Position numbers and translations under genes: made by a program. The notes under the pieces were generated by a model that was not told where the DNA came from, made no database searches, and worked only from the letters and a program-made list of their open reading frames with translations. From Rhodanobacter denitrificans (GTDB lineage: Bacteria > Pseudomonadota > Gammaproteobacteria > Xanthomonadales > Rhodanobacteraceae): a DNA stretch of 64,000 nucleotides. Shown here piece after piece: positions 61,222-64,000 of this stretch. The first letter of the stretch is position 1. Each line of letters opens with the position of its first letter. Where the stretch lies: positions 1 to 64,000 of the forward strand of contig NZ_QFWQ01000001.1 in the NCBI RefSeq assembly GCF_003335105.1. The letters are read 5' to 3'.

Positions 61222-62055
61222 TCAGAACTTGCCGGCGCGGAAGTCGGCGATCGCCTGGTGGATCTGCTCCGGAGTGTTCATCACGAATGGCCCGTAGCGC
61301 GCCACGCTTTCGTTCAGCGGCTTGCCGGCGACCACCAGCAATCGTGCCGGCTGGTCGCCGCCGGCCAGCTGCAGCTGGCCGTCTTCGGAGAGCACGCCCA
61401 GTTCGCTGCGGCGCAACTGCTCGCCGCCGACCAGCGCCGACTCGCCGTCGAACACGTAGGCGAAGCCGTGATGACCGGCCGGCAGATCCAGCGTCAATTG
61501 CGCGCCGGGTTGCAGGCTGACGTCCAGGTACACCGGCGCGGTGACGACACCCTCGACCGGGCCGGTGGCGCCGGCCAGTTCGCCGGCGATCACTTTCACC
61601 TCGACGCCCTCGGCCGGGTGCACCACCGGGATCCGTTCCGGCCCGAGGTCCTGGTAGCGCGGCGCGGTCATCTTGTCCTTCGCCGGCAGGTTCACCCACA
61701 GCTGGAAGCCCCACATCAGGCCGTTCTCCTGCTGCGGCATCTCCGAGTGCAGGATGCCGCGGCCGGCGGTCATCCACTGCACGCTGCCCGGGGTGAGGTC
61801 GCCGCGGTTGCCGTGGTTGTCGCCGTGCTGCATGTGCCCGGCCAGCATGTAGGTGACCGTTTCGAAGCCGCGATGCGGGTGCTCCGGGAAGCCGGCGATG
61901 TAGTCGTCGGCGCTGTCGGAGCGGAATTCGTCCAGCAGCAGGAACGGGTCGAGCATGTCCAGCCCGGGCTGGCCGATGATGCGCTTCAGCTTCACGCCGG
62001 CACCGTCGGCGGTGTCGATGCCGCGGATGCGGCGGGTGATATAGCGGTCGCTCAT
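61222..62055 (-). CDS. Pirin family protein
   Basis: The product is 277 residues, a double-cupin protein. The N-terminal cupin carries the metal-binding motif EHPHRGFETVTYML, with a later His and Glu in GILHSEMPQ. LMWGFQLWVNLPAKDKM links to the C-terminal cupin (HGFAYVFDGESALVGG). Bacterial pirins include quercetin 2,3-dioxygenases, but substrate cannot be read from sequence. The start MSDRYITRRIRGI is the family N-terminus; the longer frame is not preferred. Confidence 0.92.
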   Translation of the reverse strand: MSDRYITRRIRGIDTADGAGVKLKRIIGQPGLDMLDPFLLLDEFRSDSADDYIAGFPEHPHRGFETVTYMLAGHMQHGDNHGNRGDLTPGSVQWMTAGRGILHSEMPQQENGLMWGFQLWVNLPAKDKMTAPRYQDLGPERIPVVHPAEGVEVKVIAGELAGATGPVEGVVTAPVYLDVSLQPGAQLTLDLPAGHHGFAYVFDGESALVGGEQLRRSELGVLSEDGQLQLAGGDQPARLLVVAGKPLNESVARYGPFVMNTPEQIHQAIADFRAGKF

Positions 62056-62236
62056 GGCAGGACTCCGGTGGATGGAATGGCACCAAGATGATCGCGCGAC
62101 CGGTGTTATCCAAGCGCCACGGCAGGAACGGATCGTTCTGCCGGCGCGACAGTCCGCGAGAGCTATGGAGACAGGGGCGAGAGCAAGGCGCTCCGGCCTT
62201 CTCTCGCGTCCCACGCCTCTTCCCGCTCTCCTGCCT

Positions 62237-62914
62237 TCAGTGCACCCAGTGCCCGCTGCGCTGGCGCGGCGGGTTGCCGTCGTCGCCGGGGTCGGGCTGC
62301 TGCTGGTGCACCATCGCCTCGACTTCCGCCTCGGTGGCCGGCTTGGCCTGCCAGTACTGGTTCACCGCGCCGAGCACGGCGGGCACCTGGGCCAGGCATT
62401 CGTCGTACTCGTCGTCGCTGAGCTTTTCGAATTCGGCGTCGGCGCTGAGGATGCCTTCGTCCACCGCCAGCGCCATCACCGGGCCGAGCAGTTCCATCAG
62501 CTGCGGATCCTCGGCCAGCCGGCTCTCCCACAGCCCGGCGCGCAGGTCGATGCCGCGGCTGAAGCCTTCGCACCAGCCGGCGGCGGACAGCATCGGGCCA
62601 CCTTCCATCTCGACCTCGCCGAGGATCGGCTCGTAGGCGTCGACCTCGAGTTCGGCGATGATCGAATCGTTGAGCTTGGCCAGCAGCGCCAGCACCCGGT
62701 TGCCTTCGTCCTCGTCGGTGAACGGCTCGTGCAGCACCTCGGGCAGCCATTCGTCCGGCAGCACCAGCAGCGGGCCGACCGCCAGCGCCGAAAGCAGGCC
62801 ATGCACGCCGTCCAGCAACAGGTCGCCTTCGCCGGTGTGCGCGCGCAGGTAGCGGTCCAGCTCGTCCAGTTCGTTGTCGTCCAGCGAGCTGGGCCATTCG
62901 GTCTTCGAGGTCAT
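62237..62914 (-). CDS. YecA/YgfB (UPF0149) family protein
   Basis: The product is 225 residues. The family core shows LDDNELDELDRYLRAH, LDGVHGLLSALAVGPLLVLPDEWLPEVL and GWCEGFSRGIDLRAGLW, followed by an acidic stretch (EFEKLSDDEYDECLAQV). The C-terminus is short and Gln/Pro-rich (QQQPDPGDD) and, unlike E. coli YecA, has no SecA-type zinc motif. Function unknown. It starts 5 bp after xth, so the two are probably cotranscribed. Confidence 0.88.
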   Translation of the reverse strand: MTSKTEWPSSLDDNELDELDRYLRAHTGEGDLLLDGVHGLLSALAVGPLLVLPDEWLPEVLHEPFTDEDEGNRVLALLAKLNDSIIAELEVDAYEPILGEVEMEGGPMLSAAGWCEGFSRGIDLRAGLWESRLAEDPQLMELLGPVMALAVDEGILSADAEFEKLSDDEYDECLAQVPAVLGAVNQYWQAKPATEAEVEAMVHQQQPDPGDDGNPPRQRSGHWVH

Positions 62915-62919
62915 TTCAG

Positions 62920-63687
62920 TCAGATATCCAGTTCCAGCGTCACCGGCGTGTGGTCGGAGGGGCGTTCCCAGCGGCGCGGCTCGCGGTCGATCGCTGCCGC
63001 GGTGGCGGCGGATTTCAGGGCTTCGCCGATCAGGATCAGGTCGATGCGCAGGCCCATGTTGCGGCGGAATGCGGCCTGCCGGTAGTCCCACCAGCTGTAG
63101 TGCCCGGCTTCCGGCTGGAACAGCCGGAAGCTGTCGTGCAGGCCGAGGCGGGTGATCGCCTTCAGCGCGTCGCGCTCCGGTGGCGAGCACAGGATGTCCT
63201 CGCCCCAGGCGACCGGATCGTAGACGTCGCGGTCGTCCGGGCAGATGTTGAAGTCGCCCAGCACCACCAGGTTCGGGTGGCGTTCCAGCTCGCGCGCCAG
63301 GAACTCGCGCACTTTCGCCAGCCAGTCCAGCTTGTACGCGTACTTCTCGTCGCCGACCCCCTTGCCGTTGACTACGTACAGGTCGACCACGCGCAAATGG
63401 CCGACGGTGGCGGCCAGGATGCGCCGCTGCGGGTCATCCAGGCCGGGGATGTCGGTGACCACGTCGCTGAGCTCGTCGCGGGCCAGGATCGCCACGCCGT
63501 TGTAGGTTTTCTGGCCCGAATACACCGCGCGGTAGCCGGCCGCGGCCAGCTCGTCGCGCGGGAATTTCGCGTCCTCCAGCTTGGTTTCCTGCAGCGCCAC
63601 CACGTCCGGCTGCGCCTCGGCCAGCCACTGGGTCAGCTGCGGCAGGCGCACCTTCAGCGAATTGACGTTCCACGAGGCGATCTTCAT
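62920..63687 (-). CDS. xth: Exodeoxyribonuclease III
   Basis: AP endonuclease / 3'-5' exonuclease for base-excision repair. The product is 255 residues, normal length. Motifs are KIASWNVNSLKVRLPQL, LQETKLEDAKFP (metal Glu), VLGDFNICPDDRDVYDP, AFRRNMGLRIDLILI and the terminal SDHTPVTLELDI with the catalytic Asp-His. It heads the xth-yecA-like pair and is divergent from the cold-shock gene. Confidence 0.95.
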   Translation of the reverse strand: MKIASWNVNSLKVRLPQLTQWLAEAQPDVVALQETKLEDAKFPRDELAAAGYRAVYSGQKTYNGVAILARDELSDVVTDIPGLDDPQRRILAATVGHLRVVDLYVVNGKGVGDEKYAYKLDWLAKVREFLARELERHPNLVVLGDFNICPDDRDVYDPVAWGEDILCSPPERDALKAITRLGLHDSFRLFQPEAGHYSWWDYRQAAFRRNMGLRIDLILIGEALKSAATAAAIDREPRRWERPSDHTPVTLELDI

Positions 63688-63923
63688 GGCGGCATTGTAC
63701 GGGATGCACCGGCGACCACTGCGGCACGGGCGGGGCGGGCGGCGGATCCGGCCGGGCGGTAGCGCAAGATGAACGGAAGCTATGGGAAAACCACCGAAAG
63801 CGCGTATTCCAGTGTATGCTGCGCGAGCAAGAATCCGAGGAGACTCCTATTTTTGCTCCTATTGCGGGCCGTGCCTTCGCGCACCGGAGCGCAAACACAT
63901 CCATGCTTCAAAGGTAAAGTTAC

Positions 63924-64000
63924 ATGTCGGATCGTCAGAGCGGTACAGTCAAGTGGTTCAACGACGCCAAGGGTTTTGGCTTCATCACCCCGGAAAGCGG
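63924..64000 (+). CDS. Cold-shock (CspA-family) protein, 5' part
   Basis: 26 codons before the window ends. MSDRQSGTVKWFNDAKGFGFI carries the start of the RNP1 region (KGFGFI), diagnostic of CspA-type nucleic-acid chaperones. A 236-bp upstream gap fits the long 5' leader typical of csp genes; TATGCT near 63815 could be a -10 box, leaving a leader of about 100 nt. Confidence 0.9.
   Translation, partial: MSDRQSGTVKWFNDAKGFGFITPES

Overview
The window looks like chromosome of a high-GC gammaproteobacterium of the Xanthomonadales, most like Rhodanobacteraceae (Rhodanobacter/Dyella type). The grounds are the protein flavour of the housekeeping genes, GTAG-type REP hairpins between genes, a Xanthomonas-like integron cassette array, and a TonB-receptor / flavin halogenase-like / glycosidase sugar locus. 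This assignment is by eye, not by database search.

Layout. (1) 1-2262: distal end of an integron cassette array. Five small cassette ORFs plus a partial one are separated by about 55-bp attC sites, and the last two attC sites are decayed. The integrase would lie left of the window. (2) 2600-23910: core genome. It contains a carbon-metabolism run with stop/start overlaps at three of five junctions (zwf, HAD phosphatase, tal, pgi, pgm, tkt), a Bax-inhibitor-like membrane protein, hemC, a DUF481 outer-membrane protein, a WYL regulator, a patatin, parB/parA, a sugar ABC ATPase, a GH1 beta-glucosidase, rsmG and an SPFH protein. (3) 24074-50594: a 26.5-kb Tn7-like mobile region of visibly lower GC, flanked by the 5-bp direct repeat CCGTT. 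(4) 50837-61095: a LacI regulator and a sugar-uptake/degradation operon (TonB receptor, halogenase-like flavoprotein, GH144-like glucanase, ABC binding protein and two permeases). (5) 61222-64000: pirin, YecA-like protein, exonuclease III and the start of a cold-shock gene.

The mobile region is two Tn7-like elements joined head to tail. Element A (24074-44042) encodes TnsA, TnsB, TnsC and TniQ. Its cargo is a type IIS-like restriction-modification operon (two methyltransferases plus a PLD-type nuclease), an Mrr-like nuclease, a serine recombinase with two ParB-like proteins, and a ubiquitin-like conjugation operon (multi-Ubl/E2 fusion, JAB-E1 fusion, DUF6527) divergent from an XRE/ImmA regulatory pair. 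Element B (44043-50594) has ends with the same site spacing, but its transposition genes are collapsed into one in-frame TnsB'-TniQ' fusion remnant. It carries a GHKL-ATPase/nuclease fusion protein, an imuB remnant and a PIN toxin/antitoxin pair. The whole reads as a defence island that moves by Tn7-type transposition.

Before insertion, the LacI regulator would have lain only about 1.6 kb from the beta-glucosidase and near the orphan ABC ATPase. LacI-type palindromes occur upstream of both the beta-glucosidase and the lacI-type gene. The transposon therefore appears to have split a single beta-glucan utilisation locus.
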